Shown one piece after another: positions 1 to 9,075 of a stretch of 64,000 nt of DNA (the first letter of the stretch is position 1; every line of letters begins with the position of its first letter). Source of the stretch: Glycomyces sp. L485 (GTDB taxonomy: Bacteria; Actinomycetota; Actinomycetes; Mycobacteriales; Micromonosporaceae); NCBI RefSeq assembly GCF_022548875.1, contig NZ_JAKZEW010000010.1, forward strand, positions 42,808 through 106,807, given 5' to 3'. The translations under genes and the position numbers were made by a program. The notes below the pieces were generated by a model that did no database searches, had not been told where the DNA came from, and saw only the letters and a program-made list of their open reading frames with translations.

Positions 1-167
1 TCATGGGCATCCCAGGCATGGGCCGCATGATCTTCCAAGCCGTCCAGCGCCAGGAGACCAACCTGGTCGTCGTCGGCCTGACCGTCAGCGCGGTCGTCGT
101 GGTGCTCGTGTCCCTCATCGTCGACCTCCTGTACGCCGCACTCGATCCGAGGATCCGCTATGAGTGA
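1..167 (+). CDS. Peptide ABC transporter permease (DppB/OppB-like), 3' end only
   Basis: The window opens inside this gene. The visible 54 codons encode the end of a binding-protein-dependent permease: a short loop with IPGMGR, a hydrophobic segment rich in Val and Leu, and the closing LYAALDPRIRYE, the typical DppB C-terminus. It is an inner-membrane subunit of a dipeptide or oligopeptide importer. Its TGA overlaps the start of the next permease by 8 bp, so the two are translationally coupled. The substrate-binding protein is expected to the left, outside the window. Confidence 0.9.
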   Translation, partial: MGIPGMGRMIFQAVQRQETNLVVVGLTVSAVVVVLVSLIVDLLYAALDPRIRYE

Positions 168-1083
168 GCTCGCAGTCCCCAAGCCCGAGCCGGAGGCGAA
201 ACAGGCGTCACTGTGGAAGGACGCCTTCCACACCATGCGCCGACGCCCCGACGTCATCATCGCCCTGGTAATCCTGCTGTTCGTGTTCGCCATGGCGGCC
301 TTCCCGGCCCTGTTCACCGACAAGAGCCCCACCAGGTGCATCGGCCGGGAGGCACGCCAGCGGCCCGACACGTGGTTCAGAGGCGAGCACCCCCTCGGCA
401 CCGACGCGTTCGGCTGCGACTTCGCGGCCACCATCGTCCACGGCACCCGGCCCACGATCGTGCTGGCGCTGACCGTCATCGTCCTCGCGGTGCTCATCGG
501 GCTGGTGCTCGGCATGCTCGCCGGCTACTACGGCGGCTGGCTGGACGCGGTCATCTCCCGGATGCTCGACGTCTTCATCGTCGTGCCGCTGCTGCTCGGC
601 GCGATCCTGCTGCTCAGCCTCTTCCGCGGCCGAGGCTCCTCGGGCAACGTCATCGAGACCGTCGCACCCGCGGCGATCGCCCTGACGATATTCGGCTGGA
701 TGGAGTTCTGCCGGTACGTGCGAGCGGCGACCATCGAGACCAAGAACCTCGACTACGTCGTCGCCGCCCGCTGCCTGGGCGCCAAGGACCGGAGGATCAT
801 GTTCCGCCACATCCTGCCCAACGCGATCATCCCCGTCACGGCGGTCGTCCCGACCACCATCGGCGCGATCATCGTCACCGAGTCGGCCCTGGCAGTCCTC
901 GGCATCGGCGTCCAGCCCCCGGCCACCAGCTGGGGCGTCCTGCTGTCGAACGGCACTCAATGGGCGGGCGGCGGCTACATCTACCTGTTCGGCCTACCGT
1001 TGTTGCTGCTGGTACTGACGGTGTTCGCGTTCGCGACCTTCGGCGACGCACTCCGCGACGCCCTCGACCCGAAGCTGAGGTGA
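160..1083 (+). CDS. Peptide ABC transporter permease (DppC/OppC-like)
   Basis: A 307-residue inner-membrane permease, the second of the pair that forms the channel of a dipeptide/oligopeptide importer. A cytoplasmic N-terminus with an amphipathic stretch is followed by the first membrane segment (about residues 33-53), the DppC hallmark HPLGTDAFGCD (about 80-90) and five more hydrophobic segments. The EAA loop that contacts the ATPase lies around residues 202-225 (AARCLGAKDRRIMFRHILPN). The C-terminus ALRDALDPKLR is typical. The start codon sits inside the end of the upstream permease. The family is certain; the substrate is not visible. Confidence 0.93.
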   Translation: MSELAVPKPEPEAKQASLWKDAFHTMRRRPDVIIALVILLFVFAMAAFPALFTDKSPTRCIGREARQRPDTWFRGEHPLGTDAFGCDFAATIVHGTRPTIVLALTVIVLAVLIGLVLGMLAGYYGGWLDAVISRMLDVFIVVPLLLGAILLLSLFRGRGSSGNVIETVAPAAIALTIFGWMEFCRYVRAATIETKNLDYVVAARCLGAKDRRIMFRHILPNAIIPVTAVVPTTIGAIIVTESALAVLGIGVQPPATSWGVLLSNGTQWAGGGYIYLFGLPLLLLVLTVFAFATFGDALRDALDPKLR

Positions 1084-1090
1084 CCGACCA

Positions 1091-2120
1091 ATGGCAGACA
1101 CGATCCGAGTCGCAGGCGACACCCTGCCGGGTGCCGACATGAACGCCTCGCTGCTCGAAGTCGACGGCCTCCGCGTCGACTTCACCGTCCGGCGCAAGCG
1201 CATCCCCGCGGTGCGCGGCGCCAGTTTCACGCTCGACCAGGGCACGACCCTCGCCATCGTCGGCGAATCGGGTTCGGGCAAGTCCGTGACCTCCCAGGCG
1301 ATCATGGGCATCCTCGACTCCCCGCCCGGCCACATCACCGGCGGCGAAGTCCGCCTGAGAGGCGTCGACCTGCTGCAACAGGACGAGGAGACCAAGCGGA
1401 CGGTGCGGGCTAACCACATCGCCATGGTCTTCCAGGACGCCCTGTCCGCCCTCAACCCCCTGTGGTCGGTCGGCTTCCAGATCGGCGAGCTCTACCGAGT
1501 CCACCGGGGCACCAGCCGCAAAGACGCCAAGCAGAAGGCGATCGAACTGCTCGACCTGGTCGGCATCCCCGACGCGAAGAACCGGATCGGTCACTACCCG
1601 CACCAGTTCTCCGGCGGAATGCGCCAGCGCGTGATGATCGCGATGGCGCTGGCACTCGACCCCGAGGTGCTCATCGCCGACGAACCGACCACCGCGCTGG
1701 ACGTGACCGTGCAGGCGCAGATCATGCGGCTGCTCAAGAAGATCCAGCAAGAGCGCAACATGGGGCTCATCCTGATCACGCACGACCTGGGCGTGGTCGC
1801 CGACGTCGCCGACGACGTCGCGGTCATGTACGCCGGGGAGATCGTAGAACAGGCGAGCATCCACGACACCTTCGCCCGCCCGGCCCACCCGTACACGAAG
1901 GCGCTGCTGCGGGCTATCCCGCGCGTCGACACGGTCGGACGCGAACTGGAGGTGATCCGCGGGCTGCCGCCGAACCCCGCGTCGCTGCCGAGCGGATGCC
2001 CGTTCCACCCGCGCTGCTGGGCGGTCGAACCGAAGAAATGCTCGAGTGAGGTGCCGCCGTTCGAGCCGGTGGCGGACGACCACCGCAGCCGCTGCCACTT
2101 CGCCAAGGAGGTCTACCGCG

Positions 2121-2131
<11 letters not shown>
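1091..2131 (+). CDS. Peptide ABC transporter ATP-binding protein (DppD/OppD-like)
   Basis: A 346-residue cytoplasmic ATPase that powers the importer encoded upstream. It has a Walker A GESGSGKS (about residue 58), the signature [15 protein letters not shown], a Walker B ending [11 protein letters not shown], and the C-terminal oligopeptide/dipeptide extension with Cys residues ([10 protein letters not shown]), which in some relatives holds an iron-sulfur cluster. The ATG at 1091 follows an AGGTGA that overlaps the upstream stop. An alternative ATG at 1139 (MNASLLEV) would remove 16 residues and has a poorer ribosome site. The gene overlaps the next by 11 bp. Confidence 0.93.
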
Positions 2132-3141
<1,010 letters not shown>

Positions 3142-3161
<20 letters not shown>

Positions 3162-3579
3162 GAGGCGAGCGAACAAGAAGGGGCTCCCGCGCGACGCGCG
3201 GGAGCCCCCTTCGACGTGGAACGACCGGCCCGGACGATTGCTTGAGCTGACCGCGAAACTCCGCGAGGCCGGAGAGGTCATTGAAATCCTCAAGATATCG
3301 ACGGCGTTTCCCTGCGTCGGTGATGACGTCACCCACGACACCGGCATCTACGAGCTGTTCGATACCTTCGGTCCAGCCTTCGGCGGGCACTTCCCCTATC
3401 CCTGCCATTGCCTGTGCGGCCGCTGTCACGGTCGTAGGTTCTGAGAGCACGGCCAAGAGGCGGTCGAGTTCGACCGGCACCGACTCGAGTTCGATGCCGC
3501 GCGGCGGCATGTTGCCGATGCGGAGGATGCCACCTGTTCGGCGGGCTTCCAGATATGGTTTGAGCTGCAGGAGCGTCAT
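3142..3579 (-). pseudogene. Truncated ThiF/E1-like protein, N-terminal peptide-binding domain only
   Basis: The ATG at 3579 has an excellent ribosome site (GAGGAGG, 6-7 bases upstream). The 145-residue product begins MTLLQLKPYLEARR and continues with a strand-turn-strand (GGILRIGN), then a helical stretch (about 40-85) that ends EQLVDAGVVGDV. This resembles the winged-helix/RRE-type N-terminus of ThiF-like adenylating enzymes from peptide-modification clusters. A following RRRYLEDFNDLSGLAEFRGQL resembles the linker before their Rossmann domain. The Rossmann domain is absent: the frame runs into low-complexity Arg/Pro residues and through the opposing terminator. I read it as a 3'-deleted gene. 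The family call is from pattern memory and moderate. Confidence 0.5.
3180..3208 (+). terminator. Terminator hairpin at end of peptide ABC operon
   Basis: A perfect 13-bp stem (3180-3192 with 3196-3208) closes on a GAC loop 19 bp after the ABC operon stop. There is no U-tract, as is common in actinobacteria. It lies inside the 3' end of the opposing reading frame 3142-3579, which supports the idea that that frame is truncated. Confidence 0.8.
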
Positions 3580-3622
3580 TGTCGCCTCCTCTGGGCGGAG
3601 TCGTGGATCTGGTGCGGTGCTG

Positions 3623-4362
3623 TCATGAAACGGGGTGCAGATCGGCGGCCGGGTCGGCACTGAATACCACCTCGAGTCGGCCGTTGACGAATTTCGCAGC
3701 CGCGCCGTCGTCCAAGCCGACGCCGGCCGGGAGATCTCCGTGGTGTACCGCCGCAGTGAAGGTTTCGGGTCGTCCGGGTTCGGAGTTGTAGTGCGGGCAG
3801 AAGCTTCCGCTCAGCAGGCCGAGTCCGTCTTCGAGGGCGGTGAGCGGCCCGAAGGAATCGGTGAGGCAGGCTTCGAACCAGCACGCACTTCCCGCGCTGA
3901 TTCCGGCGAGGACAACGCCGTTCTCGTATGCGTTGGTCACGGCCTTGTCAAGGCCGTGGAGTCGCCAGAGGCTCAGCAGGTTTGCAGTGTTTCCCCCCCA
4001 ACGTAGAGCAGATCCTGATCTGCCAGGAACTGATCGAGGTCTTCAACGCTCCTTCTGAACAACTCCAGATGGTTCATTTGGCAGTCCATGGGTTCGAATG
4101 CCTCGTAGAAGCGTTCGATGTAGCCTTTGGAGTCGCCGCTCGCGGTGGGGATGAAGCAGACCCTTGGCTTCGGTTTGGGCACGGCATCGAGCGCCAATCG
4201 GTCGAGGTCGAGGTGTCGACCGTCCGAGAAGCCGCCGCCGAGCAGGAATATCGTCCGGACGGGCCTGCAGGGCGGGCTCGTCTGCGAGTTGAGCTGTTGG
4301 CGCTGCTGGCCGCCTCGGGACAGGACCCGGTCTACGTGCCCGGCCGAACGGTTCCTCAGCAC
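3623..4362 (-). pseudogene. Peptidase E-like (family S51) gene with a frameshift in a G7 tract
   Basis: Two adjacent frames together make one S51 peptidase (cytoplasmic Asp-X dipeptidase type). The first (from 4362) has TIFLLGGGF, a RVCFIPTASGDS block and ends LLYVGGETLQTC. The second (to 3623) carries the nucleophile elbow GISAGSACWF. The break falls at 3993-3999, where the minus strand has seven Gs. Eight Gs would give the family motif YVGGGNTANLL and one open frame. The start is uncertain: the first family-like residues come about 35 codons after the ATG at 4362. It may be a sequencing slip, a real null allele or a variable tract. It follows the desulfurase gene by 27 bp. Confidence 0.75.
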
Positions 4363-4389
4363 CTGGTTCTGACACGGTGTCGAACTCTT

Positions 4390-5562
4390 TCACGCTCCCG
4401 ACATTCGGCGGATGTCCGCGACGATGCCCGGGAGGACCTCCAAGAACCGCTCGACCTCTTCCTCGGTGGTCTCGCGGTGCAGCGAGATCCGCACATTGCC
4501 GTGGCTGAGCACCCCCATCGCCTGAAGCACGTGGGAGGGCCGCAGCCGCGTCGAGGCGCAGGCCGAGCCGGAGGAGACCGCGAAGCCCGCCCGGTTCAGC
4601 TCCGTCAGCAGCACCTCGCCGTCGACGCCCAGGCAGGAGAACGTGACGATGTGGGGGAGCCGGTCGACCGGGTCCCCCGGGAGCTCCACGTCGGGGACCG
4701 TCTCGGCGATGTGTTCGCGGATCCGCTCGGTCAGCACCCGCACGCGCTTGGACAGGTCCTCGCGCTCGGCGACCACCGCTCGAAGCGAGGCCGCGGCCGC
4801 CACCGCGGCAGGCACGTCGACCTCGCCTATGGCCTCCTGGAGTGAGGAGTCCTCTCCCGGGAACGGATTGCGCCAGCGCGTGCCCTTGCGCACCACCAGG
4901 ATCCCGCAGCCCGACAGGCCTCCCCACTTGCGGGCGCTCGCCGCCAGCACCGACCAGCCCTCGGGGACCGGCTCCCACGGCAGGCTCGCCGCCGCGTCGC
5001 ACACCAGTGGGACGCCGCCGAGGTTCGCCGCGATAGCGGCGATCGGCTGACGGGTCCCCACCTCGTGGTTCGCGCTCTGCACTGCCAGTACGGCCGCGCC
5101 GTCGATCCCGGCCAGCGGGTCGGCGTCGACGCGCCCGACCCGATCCACCGGGACCTCGACCGCCGTGCCGTCCTGACGCTGGTGCCACTGGGCCGCGTGC
5201 AGCACCGCCGAGTGCTCGACCGCCCCGTACACGAACGCCCCCGCCGCGCTCCGCGCTGCGATGACGCCCAGTGAACCGGCCTGCACGGCATGTGAACCGC
5301 TCGATGTGAAAGTGACCTCATCAGGCGCCACCCCGAGTGACGCCGCCACCGACTGCCGGGCCGCCTCCAGCAGCATCCGCGATCGCCGGCCCAATGTGTA
5401 CAGTCTCCCGGGGCCCGCCCAACCCTCCGACAAAGCCGCAGCATAGGCGTCCTTGGCGGCCGGATGCGGCGGCTGGGCGGTCGCACCGTCGAAGTATGTC
5501 TGGGTCACCTCCCCAATGTAGAAGACGCCGGGCACCGAACCCAACCCCTTGCGCCCGGGCAC
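4390..5562 (-). CDS. Cysteine desulfurase (NifS/IscS-like, PLP-dependent)
   Basis: A 390-residue fold-type I aminotransferase-family enzyme that removes sulfur from cysteine for Fe-S clusters or thio-cofactors. Visible marks are the N-terminal YFDGATAQPPHP, the His of GAVEHSAVLHAA, the Asp of VCDAAASLPW, the PLP lysine in ASARKWGG and the active-site Cys in SSGSACAS near residue 335. The GTG at 5508 (VTQTYFDGA) is a plausible shorter start, because family members begin almost at YFD; the 18 extra residues of the longer form look non-conserved. It is divergent from ctaC, a common arrangement in actinomycetes. Confidence 0.9.
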   Translation of the reverse strand: MPGRKGLGSVPGVFYIGEVTQTYFDGATAQPPHPAAKDAYAAALSEGWAGPGRLYTLGRRSRMLLEAARQSVAASLGVAPDEVTFTSSGSHAVQAGSLGVIAARSAAGAFVYGAVEHSAVLHAAQWHQRQDGTAVEVPVDRVGRVDADPLAGIDGAAVLAVQSANHEVGTRQPIAAIAANLGGVPLVCDAAASLPWEPVPEGWSVLAASARKWGGLSGCGILVVRKGTRWRNPFPGEDSSLQEAIGEVDVPAAVAAAASLRAVVAEREDLSKRVRVLTERIREHIAETVPDVELPGDPVDRLPHIVTFSCLGVDGEVLLTELNRAGFAVSSGSACASTRLRPSHVLQAMGVLSHGNVRISLHRETTEEEVERFLEVLPGIVADIRRMSGA

Positions 5563-5649
5563 GCACCCGGGGCAGTAGGCTCTGGTCCGTTAGATCTGCG
5601 TGGCGCCGCCTGCCCGGCGACGGCACGGCAGCCAAGCGCTCAGAAAGGC

Positions 5650-6597
5650 ATGAGACAGGTGGTCGGAAAACCGTCCCGGGAATCTCGCGGCCGCGCCCGC
5701 CGCGCCATAGGTCTCACCGGAATCGTCGCGCTGCTTCCCGCAGTGCTCGCCGGATGCAGCCTGGAAGACGCCTTCTACCTGGGGTGGCCCCGGACGAAGC
5801 CGACCGACCAGTCCGAGATGATGATGGACCTGTGGGTCGGCGCCACCGTCGCCGCGCTCGTGGTCGGCGTCATCGTGTGGGCCCTGACATTCTGGTGCAT
5901 CGTCGCCTACAAGAAGCGCGACCAGAAGCTCCCGCCGCAGGAGCGCCTCGACGAGGAGTTCCTCCCGCCGCAGACGAAGTACAACCTGCCGGCCGAGCTC
6001 ACCTTCACCGGACTGCCGTTCATCCTCATCGGCGTCCTCTTCTACTTCACGGTGATCGTCCAGGACGAGGTCACCTTCATGAGTGACAACCCCACCGCGT
6101 GCACCGAAATCACCGCCTTCAAGTGGAACTGGCAGTTCACCTACACCGACGAGGACTGCGAGCCGCTGGAGACCGCCGACGGCGAACCGGTCCGGGAGAC
6201 TGGCGACTCGGAGTACATCCCGATCATCGTGGTCCCGAACCAGGACGACGTCCGCTTCGTGGCCAGCTCCGAGGACGTCATCCACTCCTTCTGGGTCCCC
6301 GACCTGCTGTTCAAGCGCGACGTCATCCCCGGCGGCGAGGCCCAGACCACCCGCTTCGAGGTCGACTTCAACTCCGAGGGCTCCTTCGTCGGCCGCTGCG
6401 CCGAACTGTGCGGCGCCTACCACGCGTTCATGAACTTCGAGATGCGCGTCGTCTCCCCGGACGACTACCAGACGTTCATCGACGAGCGAGTCGGCGGCGC
6501 GACGACCCCCGAGGCTCTCGAAGCGATCGGCCAGGACCCGTACGCCACGACCACGAACACCTTCGACACCGACCCGAACTCGGGCGAAGCGAGCTAG
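5650..6597 (+). CDS. ctaC: Cytochrome c oxidase subunit II
   Basis: A 315-residue subunit of the aa3-type oxidase that accepts electrons from cytochrome c through the CuA centre. The ATG at 5650 follows AGAAAGG. A signal peptide ends in the lipobox LAGC, so the N-terminus is probably lipid-anchored. Two membrane segments follow (about 58-80 and 112-134), then the cupredoxin domain with FKWNWQF and the CuA ligands in RCAELCGAYHAFMNFEM. The frame is open far upstream of 5650, but that part is out of character. ctaF follows after 12 bp. Subunit I (ctaD) is not in the window. Confidence 0.96.
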   Translation: MRQVVGKPSRESRGRARRAIGLTGIVALLPAVLAGCSLEDAFYLGWPRTKPTDQSEMMMDLWVGATVAALVVGVIVWALTFWCIVAYKKRDQKLPPQERLDEEFLPPQTKYNLPAELTFTGLPFILIGVLFYFTVIVQDEVTFMSDNPTACTEITAFKWNWQFTYTDEDCEPLETADGEPVRETGDSEYIPIIVVPNQDDVRFVASSEDVIHSFWVPDLLFKRDVIPGGEAQTTRFEVDFNSEGSFVGRCAELCGAYHAFMNFEMRVVSPDDYQTFIDERVGGATTPEALEAIGQDPYATTTNTFDTDPNSGEAS

Positions 6598-6609
6598 GGA
6601 GCGCGAATC

Positions 6610-7056
6610 ATGAAAACTGAGACCAAGCTCTTCCTCATCGTGATGGTCTCGATGTTCGTCTTCGCGGGCATCTACGCCCCGGTGACCTACTTCAACGAGA
6701 ACCCGGCCTACGGGGTGCCGAACCAGATCGAATGGGTCGGCACGCTGGCCCTGGTCTTCTCAGGGCTCCTGACCGGCATGGTCTGGCTCGTGTTCTGGGT
6801 GATCTCGCGGCGCATCGACCCGCGTCCCGAAGACCGCGCGGACGGCGAGATCTCCGACGTCTCCGGCGAGGTCGGCTTCTTCAGCCCCGGCTCGTACTGG
6901 CCGCTCGGCCTGGCCGCGACCGCCGTGCTCGCCGGCATCGGCGTCGTCTTCTGGCTGCCGTGGCTCATGGTGGCAGGCGGCGCGGCGCTGCTGTTCGCCA
7001 CCGGCGGCCTGACCTTCGAGTACTACACGGGCACGCGCAAGTTCGGCCCGCAGTAG
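6610..7056 (+). CDS. ctaF: Cytochrome c oxidase subunit IV (actinobacterial CtaF)
   Basis: A 148-residue membrane protein with four hydrophobic segments (about 5-27, 42-64, 95-113, 117-135), the size and layout of actinobacterial subunit IV. The opening MKTETKLFLIVMVSMFVF and the closing EYYTGTRKFGPQ are family-like. It lies 12 bp after ctaC and is followed by a strong terminator, so ctaC-ctaF is a two-gene unit, as in mycobacteria. Confidence 0.93.
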   Translation: MKTETKLFLIVMVSMFVFAGIYAPVTYFNENPAYGVPNQIEWVGTLALVFSGLLTGMVWLVFWVISRRIDPRPEDRADGEISDVSGEVGFFSPGSYWPLGLAATAVLAGIGVVFWLPWLMVAGGAALLFATGGLTFEYYTGTRKFGPQ

Positions 7057-7070
7057 CCGAGAATCGTGCA

Positions 7071-7096
7071 GGGCCCGGAGCTTCGGCTCCGGGCCC
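7071..7096 (+). terminator. Strong bidirectional terminator between ctaF and the Nudix gene
   Basis: A perfect 11-bp GC stem (7071-7081 with 7086-7096) closes on a UUCG tetraloop and is followed by TTTCTC. It ends ctaC-ctaF; on the other strand it lies just after the Nudix stop and can serve that operon too. Confidence 0.9.
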
Positions 7097-7101
7097 TTTC
7101 T

Positions 7102-7623
7102 CTATGCGGCCTCGGGGCCGAGCCCGTAGTTCGACAACAGCCGCGCGGTCGCCCGCGTCATCTCCGGCAGGTCGTCGGCCTGGTGCCATGCCGCGTCCCA
7201 CACCTCGTGGCCGTCGACGATGATCTGCGTCGACTCGGGGTCGCGCACCAGACGGAACACGTTGTCGACCCAGCGGCCGCTGGTGTGGACCACCGCGCAC
7301 GGTACCGCCGGGACCAGCTCCTCCAGATCGGCCTCGATCCCGGTCTCCTCGGCCAGCTCCCGCTTCGCGCCCTCGATCGGCCGCTCGCCGCGGTTCAGCA
7401 GTCCCGCCGGCAGCGTCCACCGCTTCCCGGGCGGCTGTCGCAGCATCAGCAGCCGCGTCGCGGCCTCGTCCATCACCAGCACCACCGAGCCGAGCGTGTA
7501 CGTCGGCATCGCGATCCGCACGATCCTGCGCCGCAACCCAGACGGCAGGCTGTAGAAGATCAGGCCGACGGCCCTGCGGACCAAGGGCGCCCTGCGCCGC
7601 TTCACTGAGGGAGTCACCGGCAC
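7102..7623 (-). CDS. Nudix hydrolase
   Basis: A 173-residue cytoplasmic hydrolase of nucleoside-diphosphate-linked compounds. The Nudix box is intact around residues 74-96 (GLLNRGERPIEGAK followed by RELAEETGI), fitting Gx5Ex7REUxEExGU. The substrate cannot be read. About 35 N-terminal residues before the first strand (TYTLGSVVLVM) include a basic, hydrophobic stretch. It starts 3 bp after the stop of the ABC ATPase gene on the same strand and probably ends that operon. Confidence 0.9.
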   Translation of the reverse strand: MPVTPSVKRRRAPLVRRAVGLIFYSLPSGLRRRIVRIAMPTYTLGSVVLVMDEAATRLLMLRQPPGKRWTLPAGLLNRGERPIEGAKRELAEETGIEADLEELVPAVPCAVVHTSGRWVDNVFRLVRDPESTQIIVDGHEVWDAAWHQADDLPEMTRATARLLSNYGLGPEAA

Positions 7624-7626
7624 ACC

Positions 7627-9075
7627 CTATCGGGCGACCGGCGAGCGCACCTGCGACGCCGGTCCGGTCTCGACGATCCGGCCTTCGCGCATGACCGCGA
7701 CGCGGTGCGCGAAACCCCGCACCAGCGACAGGTCGTGGCAGATGAACAGGTAGCCGTGGCCGAGCCGCTCCTGAAGGCCGCGGAGGAGGTCGAGGATGCC
7801 CTGCCGCAGGCTCGGGTCGAGCGCGCTCGTGGGCTCGTCGAGGACGAGCAGGCGAGGCTCGCAGACGAGCGCCCGCGCGATGTTGACGCGCTGGCACTGC
7901 CCGCCGGACAGCTCGTGCGGGTAACGGTCGGCGAGTTCGGGGGCGAGGCCGACCCGGTCGAACAGCTCGGCGATGCGGGCGGGGGAGTCCTCGTTCCAGC
8001 GGCCCTGGATGCGCAGCGGTTCGGCGACGGCGCGGCCCGCGGTCAGGCGAGGGCTCAGGGAACCGTAGGGGTCTTGGAGGACCGGCTGGATCGCGGGCCG
8101 GACGGCGCGCAGCGCCGCCCCGGTCATCCTGGTCAGTTCCTGGCCTTCGAAGACGACCGACCCGGATTCGGGCCGCCGCAGTTGCAGCACCGCCGAGGCG
8201 GTTGAGGACTTGCCGCAGCCGGACTCGCCGATGAGGGCGAGCGTCTCGCCTTCGGCGATGTCGAAGGAGACGCCGTCGACCGCGCGGCCGGTACCCGCGT
8301 AGTCGACGGTGAGGTCCCGGACCGAAAGCAGCGGAGCGGGATCGGCGACAGGTGTCCGGGCCGGGCGGTCCGCGTCTTCGGGCACGTACGGGATCTGGCG
8401 TCCTCGGCGCATCGCCAGGACCCGGTCGGCGTAGGCCTTGACGACGTCGTGGTCGTGGGTGACGAGCATGAGCGCGGCACCGGTCTGCTCGCACATGGAC
8501 CCGAGCAGTTCGAGGACCTGGGCCTGGATGCGCGGGTCGAGCGCCGTGGTGGGCTCGTCCGCGACGATGAGCTTCGGCCCGTTGATGGTCGCCATCGCGA
8601 TGACGGCCCGTTGGCGCATGCCGCCGGAGAACTCGTGCGGGTAGGCGTCGGCCCGTTCCGCTGCGATGCCGACCGATTCGAGCGCCGCGAGCGCGGCTCG
8701 CCGGGCCGAACGGCGGTCGAGCCCTTGGACGAGGCCTGCGGAGGAGGCGAGCTGCTCGGCCACCGTGTGGACCGGGCTGAGCACCGTGAGGGCGTCCTGC
8801 GGCACGTAGCCGAGAGTCCGGCCCCACAGCCGGCGGTAGACCGAGCGTCCCGCGCCGACCAGCTGGTGCCCGTCGAGCTCCATCGAGCCGGTGACGGCCG
8901 ACCTTTGGGGGAGCAGCCCCAGGATCGCCTTGGCGGTCAAGGACTTCCCGGCGCCCGATTCCCCGACGACCGCGAGGGTCTCGCCGGGCTCGATCCGGAA
9001 GGTGAGCTCGCGGACGGCTTCCGCGCCGCCGATGGCGACACCGAGCTCTTTGACGGTCAGCAGTGTTTCGCTCAT
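7627..9075 (-). CDS. Fused dual ABC ATPase, peptide/nickel family (DppD-DppF in one chain)
   Basis: A 482-residue protein with two complete nucleotide-binding domains. The first has GESGAGKS (about 38-45), [14 protein letters not shown] and [11 protein letters not shown]. The second has GESGCGKS (about 285), LSGGQCQRVNIARAL and LVLDEPTSALD. It supplies both ATP sites for the fused permease encoded just upstream. The ATG at 9075 overlaps the permease stop by 4 bp (ATGA). The usual C-terminal oligopeptide extension is missing from both halves. A Zur-like site lies before the first gene of the operon, which points to zinc rather than peptides. Confidence 0.92.
   Translation of the reverse strand: MSETLLTVKELGVAIGGAEAVRELTFRIEPGETLAVVGESGAGKSLTAKAILGLLPQRSAVTGSMELDGHQLVGAGRSVYRRLWGRTLGYVPQDALTVLSPVHTVAEQLASSAGLVQGLDRRSARRAALAALESVGIAAERADAYPHEFSGGMRQRAVIAMATINGPKLIVADEPTTALDPRIQAQVLELLGSMCEQTGAALMLVTHDHDVVKAYADRVLAMRRGRQIPYVPEDADRPARTPVADPAPLLSVRDLTVDYAGTGRAVDGVSFDIAEGETLALIGESGCGKSSTASAVLQLRRPESGSVVFEGQELTRMTGAALRAVRPAIQPVLQDPYGSLSPRLTAGRAVAEPLRIQGRWNEDSPARIAELFDRVGLAPELADRYPHELSGGQCQRVNIARALVCEPRLLVLDEPTSALDPSLRQGILDLLRGLQERLGHGYLFICHDLSLVRGFAHRVAVMREGRIVETGPASQVRSPVAR

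Noticed and set aside
5464..5649. N-terminal extension of ctaC
   Set aside because: It is Arg/Pro-rich without family similarity, and the ATG at 5650 starts a clear lipoprotein signal with a ribosome site.
6598..7056. Missing ctaD between ctaC and ctaF as an anomaly
   Set aside because: A ctaC-ctaF pair without ctaD is known from mycobacteria, so it is ordinary.
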